Source: an uncultured Oscillospiraceae bacterium
GTDB taxonomy: Bacteria; Bacillota; Clostridia; Oscillospirales; Oscillospiraceae
Length of the DNA stretch: 64,000 bases
NCBI GenBank assembly: GCA_947624385.1
Contig: CANQJZ010000004.1
Location: forward strand, 18,182-82,181
Direction: 5' to 3'
This document shows, piece after piece, positions 34,471 to 42,716 of the stretch (position 1 is the first letter of the stretch; each line of letters opens with the position of its first letter). The notes under the pieces were generated by a model, which saw nothing but the letters and a program-made list of their open reading frames with translations, ran no database searches and had not been told where the DNA came from. The translations under genes were made by a program, and so were the position numbers.

Positions 34471-35064
34471 GTGCGGATACTGGCCGTGTCAGACGTGGCT
34501 GCTCCCCGCTATTACGATTATTTTCAGGCCGGCTCGCTGGACGGGTTCGACCTCATTCTGGCGTGCGGCGACCTGCGGCCGGCGTACCTGGAATTTCTGG
34601 TGACCATGGCCCACTGCCCGCTGGTGTACGTCCGGGGCAACCACGACGACATGATGCTTACCCATCCGCCGGAGGGCTGTATCTGCGCGGAGGACGATAT
34701 CATCGAGGTCAAGGGCGTGCGTATTCTGGGCCTGGGCGGGTCCTACCGATACCACCGGGAGGGCGAGTGCATGTTCACCGAGCAGCAGATGCAGCGGCGC
34801 GTCCGCAAGCTGTGGCGCAAGCTGCGCAAGCACGGCGGGTTCGACATATTGCTGACCCACGCCCCCGCCAGAGGGCTCAACGACTTCGACACCCTCTCCC
34901 ACCGGGGGTTCGAGTGCTTTTTGACGCTGCTGGACAAATACAGGCCCAAATACTTCATCCACGGCCATATCCACCGCACCTACGCCCACAACGTCCCCCG
35001 GCGGGACCAGTACGGCGACACCGCCGTCATCAACGCCTATGAGTATTGCGAGATAGAATACTGA
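34471..35064 (+). CDS. calcineurin-like metallophosphoesterase
   Basis: Dimetal phosphoesterase of 197 aa; relatives act on phosphodiesters or nucleotides. Visible motifs: VSDVA at the N-terminus (the usual SDxH is altered to SDVA, losing one metal-ligand His), CGDLRPAYL, RGNHDD near residue 55, LTHAPARGLND near 128 and HGHIHR near 165. Starts at a GTG preceded by AGAGGTG. Follows the ParB-BMP gene and precedes the MATE gene closely, forming one transcription unit. Confidence 0.85.
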   Translation: MRILAVSDVAAPRYYDYFQAGSLDGFDLILACGDLRPAYLEFLVTMAHCPLVYVRGNHDDMMLTHPPEGCICAEDDIIEVKGVRILGLGGSYRYHREGECMFTEQQMQRRVRKLWRKLRKHGGFDILLTHAPARGLNDFDTLSHRGFECFLTLLDKYRPKYFIHGHIHRTYAHNVPRRDQYGDTAVINAYEYCEIEY

Positions 35065-35081
35065 TAACGAAAGGCAAGAGC

Positions 35082-36467
35082 ATGCGCACTGCCGACAAAA
35101 ATGAACTTTTCCGCTCCGTACCCGTGTCGCGGGCGGTGATCGCCATGTCCATCCCCACGGTCATAAGCCAGCTTATCAACCTGGTCTACAACGTGGTGGA
35201 CACGTTCTTCATCGGCCGCACGGGCAATTCCTATATGGTGGCGTCCGTGACCGTGGCCTTCACCGTGTTCATGATGACCGTGGCCATGGGGAACCTGTTC
35301 GGCATCGGCGGCGGCAGTCTGCTGGCGCGGCTGATGGGTCAGGGCCGGACCGACGACGCCAGACGGGTGTGCGCCTTCAGCTTTTACGGGGCCATCGCCA
35401 TCTCCCTGCTGTATTCGGCGCTGGTGGGCGTTTTTCTCCATCCGCTGCTGGATATCCTGGGCGCTTCGGACGCCACGGCGCGCTATGCGGTCCAATACCT
35501 CTGGCTGACCGTGATAGTGGGCACGCTGCCGGTGGTCCTGTCCGCCGTGTGCGGACATTTGCTGCGCAACGCGGGCTACTCCCGGCAGGCCAGCATCGGC
35601 CTTTCCAGCGGCGGGCTTTTGAACATCGCCCTGGACCCGCTTTTCATGTTCGTGCTGCTGCCAAAAGATTGGGAGGTATTCGGCGCGGCGCTGGCCACGC
35701 TGCTATCCAACATCGCCGCGTGCGCGTACATGCTGGTGACGCTCAAAAAAGTGTCCCGCACCGCGCCGCTGAGCATGCGTCTGGCCGACGCACGGGCCAT
35801 CCGGCGGGCGGATAAGCGGGGCGTGTTCGCCGTGGGCGTACCCTCCGCGCTGCTGACGGCTTTGTTCGACGTGGCCAACGTGTTCCTGAACGCCCTGATG
35901 GCCGCCCACGGGGACCTGCCCCTGGCCGCCATCGGCATCGTCATGAAGGCGGAGCGGCTGCCCAACGCCATCTGCATCGGCATCTGCCAGGGCATGCTGC
36001 CCATCGTGGCATATAATTACGCCTCCGGCGACCGGGCCCGCATGCAGGACACCATACGCTTCGCCCGGAACATCGGCCTGATCATCACGGTTTTTTGCGT
36101 GGCCTTCTTCCGGCTGTGCGCCGGACCCATATGCCGGCTTTTCATCAGCACCTCCGGCTCCCACGCCCAACAGGCCCTGGAGACCGTGACATACGCCACC
36201 GCCTTTATGCGCATCCGGTGTCTTGTCTCGCCGGTGCAGTTCATGAACTACCACACGTCCTACTGCCTGCAGGCCATGGGCGACGGGCGGGACACCCTGG
36301 CCCACTCCGTGGTCCGGCAGATCGTGTTCTATATCCCCTTCATGTTCCTGCTGGACCGGCTCTTTGGCCTGACCGGGCTTGTCAGCGCCGTCATCGCAGG
36401 AGAGACATGCGGCGCGGTCTTCGCCCTGTGGCTCCTGCGCCGGTGGCTGAAAAAAGTGGGGGAATGA
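35082..36467 (+). CDS. MATE-family efflux transporter
   Basis: Na+- or H+-coupled multidrug/metabolite exporter of 461 aa with 12 predicted helices in two halves. The NxxDxxFIGR-like signature VVDTFFIGRTGN lies near residue 38, and SVAVAF-type stretches and GGGSLLARLMGQG near 83 fit the family. GAAAGGCAAGAG before the ATG selects 35082 over the track start at 35046, which lies inside the phosphoesterase. Last gene of its operon, closed by a strong terminator. Confidence 0.9.
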   Translation: MRTADKNELFRSVPVSRAVIAMSIPTVISQLINLVYNVVDTFFIGRTGNSYMVASVTVAFTVFMMTVAMGNLFGIGGGSLLARLMGQGRTDDARRVCAFSFYGAIAISLLYSALVGVFLHPLLDILGASDATARYAVQYLWLTVIVGTLPVVLSAVCGHLLRNAGYSRQASIGLSSGGLLNIALDPLFMFVLLPKDWEVFGAALATLLSNIAACAYMLVTLKKVSRTAPLSMRLADARAIRRADKRGVFAVGVPSALLTALFDVANVFLNALMAAHGDLPLAAIGIVMKAERLPNAICIGICQGMLPIVAYNYASGDRARMQDTIRFARNIGLIITVFCVAFFRLCAGPICRLFISTSGSHAQQALETVTYATAFMRIRCLVSPVQFMNYHTSYCLQAMGDGRDTLAHSVVRQIVFYIPFMFLLDRLFGLTGLVSAVIAGETCGAVFALWLLRRWLKKVGE

Positions 36468-36503
36468 AAAAATCGGGGCTGTTCAAACAGCCCCGGTTTT
36501 TTA
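36468..36503 (+). terminator. terminator of the MATE operon
   Basis: CGGGGCTGTT/AACAGCCCCG stem with flanking A and T runs. It shares the GGGGCTGT core with the terminators at 1648 and 44228. Confidence 0.85.
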
Positions 36504-36506
36504 TTG

Positions 36507-36642
36507 TCTCTCCCTCCGTCGCGGCTATCGCCGGAGCCACCTCCCTCGTCAGAGGGAGGCTTTTTTAAGGAATTTTCCTATTTAAAAAGGCCCCCTCTGA
36601 CGAGGGGGCTGTCAGCGCCTTTGGCGCTGACTGGGGGAGAGA
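36507..36642. repeat. palindromic element R4
   Basis: Inverted relative to R3 and R5: starts TCTCTCCCTCCG, ends CTGGGGGAGAGA, with the CCTCCCTCGTCAGAGGGAGG and CCCCCTCTGACGAGGGGG hairpins and an AT-rich centre. Confidence 0.85.
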
Positions 36643-36651
36643 AAAACCCCC

Positions 36652-36755
36652 TTAATACAATCCCGCGATGATATCCACGCACTTGTCCACGCCAAGAGTG
36701 CCGCTGTCCAGGGCGATGTGGTAGTGTTGGACCTTGCCCCACTCCATGTCCGTGT
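36652..36755 (-). pseudogene. displaced 3' end of the cytidylate-kinase-like gene (left duplicate)
   Basis: 36655-36755 is 99/101 identical to 38141-38241, the last 33 codons of the kinase gene, and has its own in-frame TAA at 36652-36654. It is cut off from any start codon, and similarity ends abruptly at 36755. This is the pattern left when an integrating element enters a gene's 3' end and supplies a replacement end. Confidence 0.85.
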
Positions 36756-36824
36756 TATGCGGGCTTATGGCCACCTTGACAGACCGCATAAGCACTATTT
36801 CTTAATTACAAATGTTTGTTGGGA

Positions 36825-37682
36825 CTAAAGTATATTCCCTATGTAATAGAGTAAGATAATGTGCAGCGGATAAAAAACATAGAAAAGATATTTGACCTTT
36901 TTGCCGCGAGTTCCGTCGTATGCAACTATAAAAGGAAGTGCGAGGATTAGCATCCATTGATAGTTGACGGTAAAGGCCGGACCGCCCACTTGCATAGGAT
37001 GGAAACCGAGTAAATCCAGCAGCAACTCTGCAACATTACTCAACGAACCAGAAGATCCAAACAAAAATATTTCTAATCTAGTAATTACAATCATCCCACG
37101 GCGTATGAAAGACGTTGTGTTAAGGATAAAGAAGATTAAAGAAAAGGCCAGATAACTAAAAATTAGTTTTTTCTTGTCATGCCGTGTTATATACATTAGC
37201 AATCCTAAAAAAGTGTAGATCAATCCACCCTCTACAAAGACAGCACTGCCCAAAACTGGCATGACGAGATACATGGCGGCTTGGTCGCCAAAACGACCAG
37301 CTACCATAACGCCTATAATCCATGATGACACTTGCCACACAAGATAAACGAGCAAGTATTTCCAAAAAGATTTTCTATTTTCCCGTGCTAAATCGGATAA
37401 GCCAAACCAGCAACAGACACAGTATATTTGGCGAAAAAAGTTGTTGTCTATGTCGAGAATATACTGTACGACACCCATAAAAACGCTCGCGGTATATAAC
37501 CTTAACAAGTAGTGCTTTTTATTCCTAGTGTTTCGCCATCCTTCAACTGCGGCAAACAGAAAAAGAGGCGCGGCTATTCTCCCTATCCAGCGCATGACAA
37601 TAGGTGAACCGGTTATAAAGCTGCCTATATGGTCACTGAGCATTGAAATCAATGCTATAACTTTAAGTGAGAACAGACTCAT
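36825..37682 (-). CDS. TraX-family membrane protein
   Basis: A 285-aa polytopic membrane protein with about eight hydrophobic helices. The family signature LKVIALISMLSDHIG at the N-terminus and RWIGRIAAPLFLFAAVEGW near residue 28 mark TraX/acyltransferase-like proteins, which in F plasmid N-acetylate pilin and in other bacteria are of unknown role. GGAGGGG just before the Met at 37682 decides the start over the track start at 37724. Codon and base use differ from neighbours, fitting its place in the inserted segment. Confidence 0.85.
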   Translation of the reverse strand: MSLFSLKVIALISMLSDHIGSFITGSPIVMRWIGRIAAPLFLFAAVEGWRNTRNKKHYLLRLYTASVFMGVVQYILDIDNNFFRQIYCVCCWFGLSDLARENRKSFWKYLLVYLVWQVSSWIIGVMVAGRFGDQAAMYLVMPVLGSAVFVEGGLIYTFLGLLMYITRHDKKKLIFSYLAFSLIFFILNTTSFIRRGMIVITRLEIFLFGSSGSLSNVAELLLDLLGFHPMQVGGPAFTVNYQWMLILALPFIVAYDGTRGKKVKYLFYVFYPLHIILLYYIGNIL

Positions 37683-37786
37683 GATCCCCTCCAGAAAGGA
37701 AACTTCATGTGTAGAAAAAGGCAATCTCTAAAACATGAACTTGCGCCAAATAGCAAAAACTATGTATTCAATCCATAGTTATCCTC

Positions 37787-38098
37787 CTATGCACTGATTT
37801 CATCAAGGCAACCAGAAATGCCGCAAACAATTTGGACGTTCTAAAACTCTTTGGTAGGGTAAGCGAATCCATACGTAGTATGTCCATAGCGTTCGAGGAC
37901 TTGAGAAGTCAAGGTTACTCGTCGTTCGAGGTGCTTAGGGGCGCAATCAAAAGCGCAACGTCTTCCTTGGGTATATTCCCCAGCGTTGCTACTGGCATAG
38001 GCGCTATCATCGGCATTGTCAAGCTCATTGACAAGTACACCGTCACATTCAAGGGCGCGAAAGGGTTCTTGACGCCGACCGAGGACAAGCATGACTGA
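37787..38098 (+). pseudogene. phage tail tape-measure protein fragment
   Basis: The open frame reads TRNAANNLDVLKLFGRVSES and continues into IGAIIGIVKLID, a pattern seen in the helical C-terminal part of phage/ICE tape-measure proteins. No ribosome site precedes the TTG used by the track, and the frame begins within upstream non-coding sequence, so only a tail end of a gene remains. Assignment is by resemblance. Confidence 0.5.
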
Positions 38099-38131
38099 GG
38101 GATTGTCACCGAAACTGGTAACAATCCCTCC
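38097..38131. terminator. terminator-like hairpin at the right end of the insert
   Basis: GAGGGATTGT / ACAATCCCTC stem between the phage fragment and the kinase gene, which converge here. Confidence 0.6.
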
Positions 38132-38137
38132 GACGTC

Positions 38138-38722
38138 TCAATACAATCCCGCGATGATGTCCACGCACTTGTCCACGCCAAGAGTGCCGCTGTCCAGGGC
38201 GATGTGGTAGTGCTGGACCTTGCCCCACTCCATGTCCGTGTAGAACTGGTAATAGGCGGCGCGGCGCTTGTCCTTGTCCCGCAGGCGCTTCTCCGGGCTG
38301 TCGCCAGTCTCGCCATAGAGCTTCACGATGCGCTCGGCCCGCTTTTCCATGGACGCGTAGACGAACACCTTCAAAAGGTCCTGTTTCCCGTCCAGGATAT
38401 AGTCCGCGCACCGGCCCACGATGACGCAGGACTCCTTGGCCGCGATCTCCAAAATGAGCTTGCGCTGCACGGTCCAGAGGTAGTCCTGGATGGAAAGGCC
38501 GTTGACGGACCGGTCCGCGAACGCCGTTGCCAGCCAACCGCCCCGGGGCGTATACTCGCCCCGCTCGGCTATGTACTCCTTGGCAAGGCCGCTCTCCTCC
38601 GCGATCTTCTCCAAAAGCTCCTGATCGTAGCAGGGGATGCCCAGCTTTTCCGCCAGGTGCTTGCCCACCGTGCGGCCGCCGCTGCCGAACTCCCGGCTGA
38701 TGGTGACGATCCTGTTTGCCAT
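38138..38722 (-). CDS. cytidylate-kinase-like family protein
   Basis: P-loop kinase-like protein of the Cytidylate_kin2 family, substrate unproven. The 194-aa chain opens with IVTISREFGSGGRTVGKHLA, the phosphate-binding loop, and has IVGRCADYIL near residue 100 and a KRAERIVKLYG lid-like stretch. Its last 33 codons are duplicated at 36655-36755, so the present C-terminus is probably the one delivered by the inserted element. The last amino acids are identical in both copies, so the protein is unaltered. Own promoter upstream. Confidence 0.88.
   Translation of the reverse strand: MANRIVTISREFGSGGRTVGKHLAEKLGIPCYDQELLEKIAEESGLAKEYIAERGEYTPRGGWLATAFADRSVNGLSIQDYLWTVQRKLILEIAAKESCVIVGRCADYILDGKQDLLKVFVYASMEKRAERIVKLYGETGDSPEKRLRDKDKRRAAYYQFYTDMEWGKVQHYHIALDSGTLGVDKCVDIIAGLY
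38141..38241 (-). repeat. right copy of the 101-bp duplication (att-like)
   Basis: Two mismatches against 36655-36755; forms the functional 3' end of the kinase gene. Confidence 0.85.
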
Positions 38723-38785
38723 AGTTATTTATGCTCCTTCCTCCGGCGGGCGTTTTTGCCCCGCCGGGCCATTTTCCAACGTTGC

Positions 38786-38814
38786 ATGATAGCATAAAAT
38801 GAGGTTTTCGTCAA
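38786..38814 (-). promoter_or_regulatory. promoter of the cytidylate-kinase-like gene
   Basis: Minus strand TTGACG, 17 nt, TATCAT. The -35 box overlaps the stop codon of the SGNH gene. Confidence 0.7.
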
Positions 38815-39455
38815 CCGTCAATAGCCGCCCGGACCACGGGGCACGCCGCCCGATACCCGGCGTCGTTGGGGTGGAGGCCGTCGTCGGAATAGCGCCCGTC
38901 CAGCCGGCCGTCCGCCGTTTGCAGCGCCGCGTACACGTCCGCGTACGTATACTCCAGCTCCGCCGCCATAGAGCGCAGGGCGTCGTTGACGGCGCATATG
39001 ATGTCCGTATAGTAAAGGTCCGGGCTGTCCGCGATGGGATAGATGGACTGGACCACGATCCGGGCCTTTGGCAGGTTTTCGTGGATATTCTGCACGATCG
39101 AACGCAGATTGGCCGTGACCTGACCGGCGCTGTAGCCCGAGAGCAGGTCGTTGACGCCGCCCAGGACCACCACGACGGACGGGTCGGCCGCGTATACCCG
39201 GTCCATGCGCTCCAGCATACCGCCGGTGGTGTCCCCGGCGATGCCCTCGTTGACGGTGCGCAGACCCGGATAATAGGTTTGCAGGTCGCAGTACTCCGTG
39301 ATGCTGTCGCCGAAAAACACGGCCGTCTCCCCTTCCCCCTGGGCCTCCCGGCCCGCTCTTGGTCCGGCCCAGAAGATGGCCGCGGCCATACCGGCCAGCG
39401 CGGCCGCCGCCAGCACCCGGATAGTGACGCGCCCACGGCGCTCGCCCCGCTTCAT
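38811..39455 (-). CDS. membrane-anchored SGNH/GDSL hydrolase
   Basis: Lipase/acylesterase-type hydrolase, probably extracytoplasmic. The 214-aa protein has an N-terminal hydrophobic anchor (VTIRVLAAAALAGMAAAIFW), then block I GDSITEY with the nucleophile Ser near residue 51, block III GGVND near 100 and DGLHPND with the catalytic Asp and His near 195. AAGGAGG before the ATG at 39455 rules out the longer track ORF. The start overlaps the end of the DUF5808 gene, in a GntR-controlled operon. Confidence 0.85.
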   Translation of the reverse strand: MKRGERRGRVTIRVLAAAALAGMAAAIFWAGPRAGREAQGEGETAVFFGDSITEYCDLQTYYPGLRTVNEGIAGDTTGGMLERMDRVYAADPSVVVVLGGVNDLLSGYSAGQVTANLRSIVQNIHENLPKARIVVQSIYPIADSPDLYYTDIICAVNDALRSMAAELEYTYADVYAALQTADGRLDGRYSDDGLHPNDAGYRAACPVVRAAIDG

Positions 39456-40804
39456 GGGTCCTGCCTCCTTTCGGACAGACGTTCGTACAGGCCCGACGCG
39501 TCGGACGCGCCGCCGCCCAGCAGGTACACCGTCCCGTCCGTCATGGTCACCTTGAGCCACGGTCCCGTCCGGGGGTCCAGACACAACGTGGCACGGCCCC
39601 ACGGGGTGGTGAAAGCGCCCTTCAAAATGCTGTCCGCCCCGGTGCCCAGCACCTGCGTCATGCCCTTTGGCAGCGCGTCCAGGACCTCCGCGTCCGCGAT
39701 GTCCTCCAGGGGCAGGGCGTAGTCCCTCCCAAAGCTCTCGGCCAGCAGCATGCCTTCCTCGATGCGCAGCGGCTCCGGCGCGGCGCACATGGCATCCACG
39801 CAAAGGCCCATGACGGGCAGGGCCAGCAGCAGCGCCAGGGACAGGACCATGAACGCCTTGCCGCCGGGCCGGGCCAGGTTCACGGTGGAGTTGACGCCGG
39901 TGCGGGCGTTGATGATGGTCCGGCTGTCGTTGGGGTCATAGTAAAACTGCCCCCAGAGCCAGCGATCGTCCTCGTCTACATAGAAGCCCTGGCCGCTGGC
40001 GGCGGTGAGCTTTTCCTGCACGTGCCGGACCCGAAACTCGATGGCCACGGCCGCGGCGCACACGCCCACCGCCAGGGCGATCGTGAGCAGGAGCACCGCC
40101 CCGCCCCCGGCGGGAGAGAGAGCCTGGCTGGCCCACACGCCGATGTCGAGGGCCGCCAGCGTCCAGGCGCACAGCAGCCACACCCGGTCCCACGCCCGGC
40201 GGCGGACCCGGGTCAGCGCCGCCGTCACGGCCTCGTTCTCGTCCACCGCCTCCGCCCGGTTGCGGTAGAGAACTTTCGCCCCCAGGCCGCAGCCAAAGGC
40301 CACTGCCCCGTCCAGAATATACATCCACCACAGCTCCCGGTCAAATAGCGCCGGGACCGCCGCGATCAAAGCCGCCGCCGCGAACCACCAGAGGCTCGCC
40401 CGTTTGACCGGCTCCGCCGCCGCGGTGACGCTGGCGGTCCGGATGGTGGGCACGGCCCAGCCCCTGGCCTTTTTCACCGCCTTCAGCTTGCCGTTCCACC
40501 GGGCGGTGCAGGCAAATTCCCCCACGATCAGCAGGTCGAACCAGAGAAACAGCAGGCAGAAGTTGATACCCGGCCAATAGAGCGCCGCGAACAGGGCCGC
40601 CAGCGCCGCCAGCCCTAAGCAAACCAGCAGCTGCGAGCGCTTATAGCCCTTCAAAAGGCCCAATACCTCCGGGTCCGCCCGGCCCGCAATGGGGAACGTG
40701 ACCCCCACCACGATGTTTTTCTTGAACTTCGCCTCGTTGGCGTTCAGGGCATACAGCACCGGCAGCAGCACGATGCACGCGCCCCAGGAGATCAGCGCCG
40801 TCAT
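39452..40804 (-). CDS. DUF1648/DUF5808-like polytopic membrane protein
   Basis: A 450-aa membrane protein with about eight to nine hydrophobic segments, a soluble DUF5808 motif (DRWLWGQFYYDPNDSRTII) near residue 285 and a C-terminal PH-like beta domain ending in TDGTVYLLGG. Such proteins are commonly encoded with YtrA-type GntR regulators; their role is unknown, perhaps envelope stress. An ATGA overlap with the gntR gene and a 4-bp overlap with the SGNH gene show tight coupling. Confidence 0.8.
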   Translation of the reverse strand: MTALISWGACIVLLPVLYALNANEAKFKKNIVVGVTFPIAGRADPEVLGLLKGYKRSQLLVCLGLAALAALFAALYWPGINFCLLFLWFDLLIVGEFACTARWNGKLKAVKKARGWAVPTIRTASVTAAAEPVKRASLWWFAAAALIAAVPALFDRELWWMYILDGAVAFGCGLGAKVLYRNRAEAVDENEAVTAALTRVRRRAWDRVWLLCAWTLAALDIGVWASQALSPAGGGAVLLLTIALAVGVCAAAVAIEFRVRHVQEKLTAASGQGFYVDEDDRWLWGQFYYDPNDSRTIINARTGVNSTVNLARPGGKAFMVLSLALLLALPVMGLCVDAMCAAPEPLRIEEGMLLAESFGRDYALPLEDIADAEVLDALPKGMTQVLGTGADSILKGAFTTPWGRATLCLDPRTGPWLKVTMTDGTVYLLGGGASDASGLYERLSERRQDP

Positions 40805-41172
40805 TTTGTCCCCTCCTTATAAAGCTTTCTGCACAGCGCCACGGCCTCGTCCTCGTCCAGCCCCGCCAGACGAAGCTCCCCCAGCCGCAGCCGCAGGCCC
40901 TCCAGCGTGTCCCTGGATGGGCCGGCGTTTTCCGTCCGACTGGCCATCACCGCGCCGCTTCTCCGGTCCGTGGCGATAACGCCCTCCTGCCGCAAAAGCT
41001 GATAGGCCTTGCTCACGGTCATCATGTTCACGCCGCACTCCTCCGCCAACGCCCGGACCGTGGGCAGCCGGTCACCCGGCATAAGCTCGCCCCGGGCCGC
41101 GGCCAGGACGATCTGGTTTCTTATCTGCATGTAGATCGGGACATCCGCGGCAAAATCCAGCTTCAGGAGCAT
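40801..41172 (-). CDS. YtrA-subfamily GntR transcriptional regulator
   Basis: Short 123-aa repressor with the GntR winged helix (PIYMQIRNQIVLAAARGEL, LPTVRALAEECGVNMMTVSKAY) and only a dimerisation tail, as in YtrA. The start at 41172 is preceded by AGAGGTGAG; the 373-aa track ORF is a run-through. It is the first gene of its operon, and a 37-bp palindrome lies across its promoter, so autorepression is very likely. Confidence 0.92.
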   Translation of the reverse strand: MLLKLDFAADVPIYMQIRNQIVLAAARGELMPGDRLPTVRALAEECGVNMMTVSKAYQLLRQEGVIATDRRSGAVMASRTENAGPSRDTLEGLRLRLGELRLAGLDEDEAVALCRKLYKEGTK

Positions 41173-41185
41173 TGGTCTCACCTCT

Positions 41186-41222
41186 GCATTGTTTGTATTA
41201 GTCAGCATAATACAAATAATGC
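41186..41222. promoter_or_regulatory. GntR (YtrA-type) operator
   Basis: Inverted repeat GCATTGTTTGTATTA / TAATACAAATAATGC, with a 7-nt centre, spans the -10 box of the gntR promoter. Confidence 0.85.
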
Positions 41223-41232
41223 AGTTTGTCAA
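41204..41232 (-). promoter_or_regulatory. promoter of the gntR-DUF5808-SGNH operon
   Basis: Minus strand TTGACA, 17 nt, TATGCT, with the -10 inside the operator. Confidence 0.85.
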
Positions 41233-41263
41233 CAACTTTTTTGCCCCGTCTGTGATAAAGATA

Positions 41264-41292
41264 TTGCAAATGGCCCTGGGGTGTTTTATAAT
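41264..41292 (+). promoter_or_regulatory. promoter of the TM1266-ABC operon
   Basis: TTGCAA, 17 nt, TATAAT. Confidence 0.8.
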
Positions 41293-41298
41293 GAAAAT

Positions 41299-41427
41299 CA
41301 ATAAAGCGTGGCTGACGCCAAAACGGGGAGTTGCAGCGAAAGGCACGGTCCAGCGGAGCGGCGGCTCCGCCGTTGGCCGCGCCGGTTTTTGGCGCGGCGG
41401 CGTTATTGTAAGGGGAGAGAGAAAGCT
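41299..41427 (+). promoter_or_regulatory. structured 5' leader of the TM1266-ABC operon
   Basis: About 130 nt between the promoter and the first ATG hold two stable hairpins (CGGAGC/GCTCCG and GGCCGCGCC/GGCGCGGC) preceded by a conserved-looking unpaired GGGGAGTTGCAGCG stretch. No terminator T-run follows. It does not match a riboswitch class that I recognise. Confidence 0.4.
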
Positions 41428-41688
41428 ATGATGGTAACACGCGTTGCCGTGATCGGCATCATTGTGGAGAACACGGACAGCGTTGAACAGCTCAACGCCA
41501 TATTGCACCGCTATTCCGGTTATATCCTGGGCCGGATGGGGATACCTTACCGGGGCCGGGACATCAATATCATCAGCATTGCCGTGGACGCGCCCCAGGA
41601 CGTGACCAACGCCCTGTCCGGCGAGATAGGAGCGCTGCCCGGCGTCAACGCCAAAACAGCCTATTCCCACGTGATTTCCCGGCCCTGA
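41428..41688 (+). CDS. TM1266-family (iron-only hydrogenase system) putative regulator
   Basis: An 86-aa ACT/NikR-like small protein: TRVAVIGIIVENTDSVEQLN, YSGYILGRMGIPY, INIISIAVDAP match the TM1266 family, usually found with [FeFe]-hydrogenase maturation genes. Its biochemical function is unproven; a ligand-binding or metal-sensing role is assumed from the ACT-like fold. AGGGGAG lies ten bases before the first of two ATGs. Here it heads an operon with an ABC transporter instead of hyd genes. Confidence 0.88.
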   Translation: MMVTRVAVIGIIVENTDSVEQLNAILHRYSGYILGRMGIPYRGRDINIISIAVDAPQDVTNALSGEIGALPGVNAKTAYSHVISRP

Positions 41689-41737
41689 CCCGAAAAGGCC
41701 GGACAGGCGGGAAAGGCATATGAAAGGGGACCTTTCC

Positions 41738-42715
41738 ATGAAACGCCTGTATGCCACCCTGCTGGCCCTTGCCCTGTGCCTGAGCCTGTGCGCCGGAGCG
41801 TGCGCCAGCCAGGCCCGTATCGACGAGGACCTGGCCGTGAACGTGATGGTCCTGAACGGGACCACCGGCTTCGGTATGGCAAAGCTCATGGCGGCGAGCG
41901 CCGCGGGCGACGCACAGCTCAACTATTCCTTTTCCGTGGAGACGGACGCCAGCAACGTGACCGCCGCGCTCATAAGCGGCGGGTGCGACATTGCGGCTCT
42001 GCCCACCAACGCCGCCGCGGCGGTGTACAACAAGACCCAGGGCGGCGTGCGCCTTCTGGCGCTGAACACCCTGGGCGTTTTGTATCTTGTGGTGAACGGC
42101 GAGGCCATGACGGTGCAGTCCCTGGCCGATCTGGACGGCATGCGGGTCTATGTCCCGGCCCAGAACCCGCTGTTCCTGTTCCAGGCGTTGTGCGGCGCGG
42201 CGGGCGTGGACGTGACCATTGACGACACCTATGCCCAGCCCGCGGACCTGCGCACGGCCCTGGCCGCCGGCGAGGTAGACGCGGCGGTGCTGCCCGAGCC
42301 CATGGTGACCATCGCATGCGCCGCCAACGAATCGCTTATCCCGGCGCTGGACCTGACGGAGCAGTGGCAGAACTATTACCCCGAGAACAGTCTGGTCCAG
42401 GGCTGCGTGGTGGCGCGGACCGAATTTGTCGATGAGCACCCGGCGGAGGTAGACGCGTTTTTGGAGGAATACGGCGCGTCCATCGCCTACGCCCGGGAGC
42501 AGCCGGCGGACGCCGCCGCGCTCATCGAGCAGACCGGGGTTTTCACCAATGCGGCCGTGGCGGAAAAGGCCCTGCCCCGCTGCAACCTGTGCTTTATCAC
42601 AGGCGACGAGATGCAGACGGATATGGACGGATTTTTGCAGATCCTCTATGGCATAGCCCCCGAATCCATCGGCGGGGCCGTGCCCGACGAGGCGTTCTAT
42701 TACAAAGGTCAATAG
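41738..42715 (+). CDS. NMT1/TauA-like ABC transporter substrate-binding protein
   Basis: Exported binding protein of 325 aa with a signal peptide (KRLYATLLALALCLSLCAG) ending in a Cys-containing stretch that could be a degenerate lipobox. The mature part has NVMVLNGTTGFGMAKLMA, CDIAALPTNAAAAVYNKT and VDAAVLPEPMVTIA, typical of the SsuA/ThiY-like group that binds sulfonates, thiamine precursors or similar small organics. AAGGGGA seven bases before the ATG at 41738 selects it over 41720. Permease follows after 1 nt. Confidence 0.85.
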   Translation: MKRLYATLLALALCLSLCAGACASQARIDEDLAVNVMVLNGTTGFGMAKLMAASAAGDAQLNYSFSVETDASNVTAALISGGCDIAALPTNAAAAVYNKTQGGVRLLALNTLGVLYLVVNGEAMTVQSLADLDGMRVYVPAQNPLFLFQALCGAAGVDVTIDDTYAQPADLRTALAAGEVDAAVLPEPMVTIACAANESLIPALDLTEQWQNYYPENSLVQGCVVARTEFVDEHPAEVDAFLEEYGASIAYAREQPADAAALIEQTGVFTNAAVAEKALPRCNLCFITGDEMQTDMDGFLQILYGIAPESIGGAVPDEAFYYKGQ

Positions 42716-42716
42716 C

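Larger units (their letters stand above)
36652..38241. mobile_element. degenerate integrated element bounded by 101-bp direct repeats
   Basis: A segment of about 1.4 kb, clearly more AT-rich than its surroundings, sits between two direct copies of the kinase 3' end. It holds a TraX-like gene and a phage tail-tape-measure fragment but no recombinase, so it looks like a decayed integrative element or prophage scar. Confidence 0.7.

Noticed and set aside
36756-36824. Integrase or excisionase remnant at the left end of the insert
   Set aside because: Only a short GCTTATG/CATAAGC hairpin is visible; no coding resemblance.
41299-41427. TPP, cobalamin, Moco or fluoride riboswitch
   Set aside because: None of the conserved cores I know for these classes is present; kept only as an unclassified structured leader.
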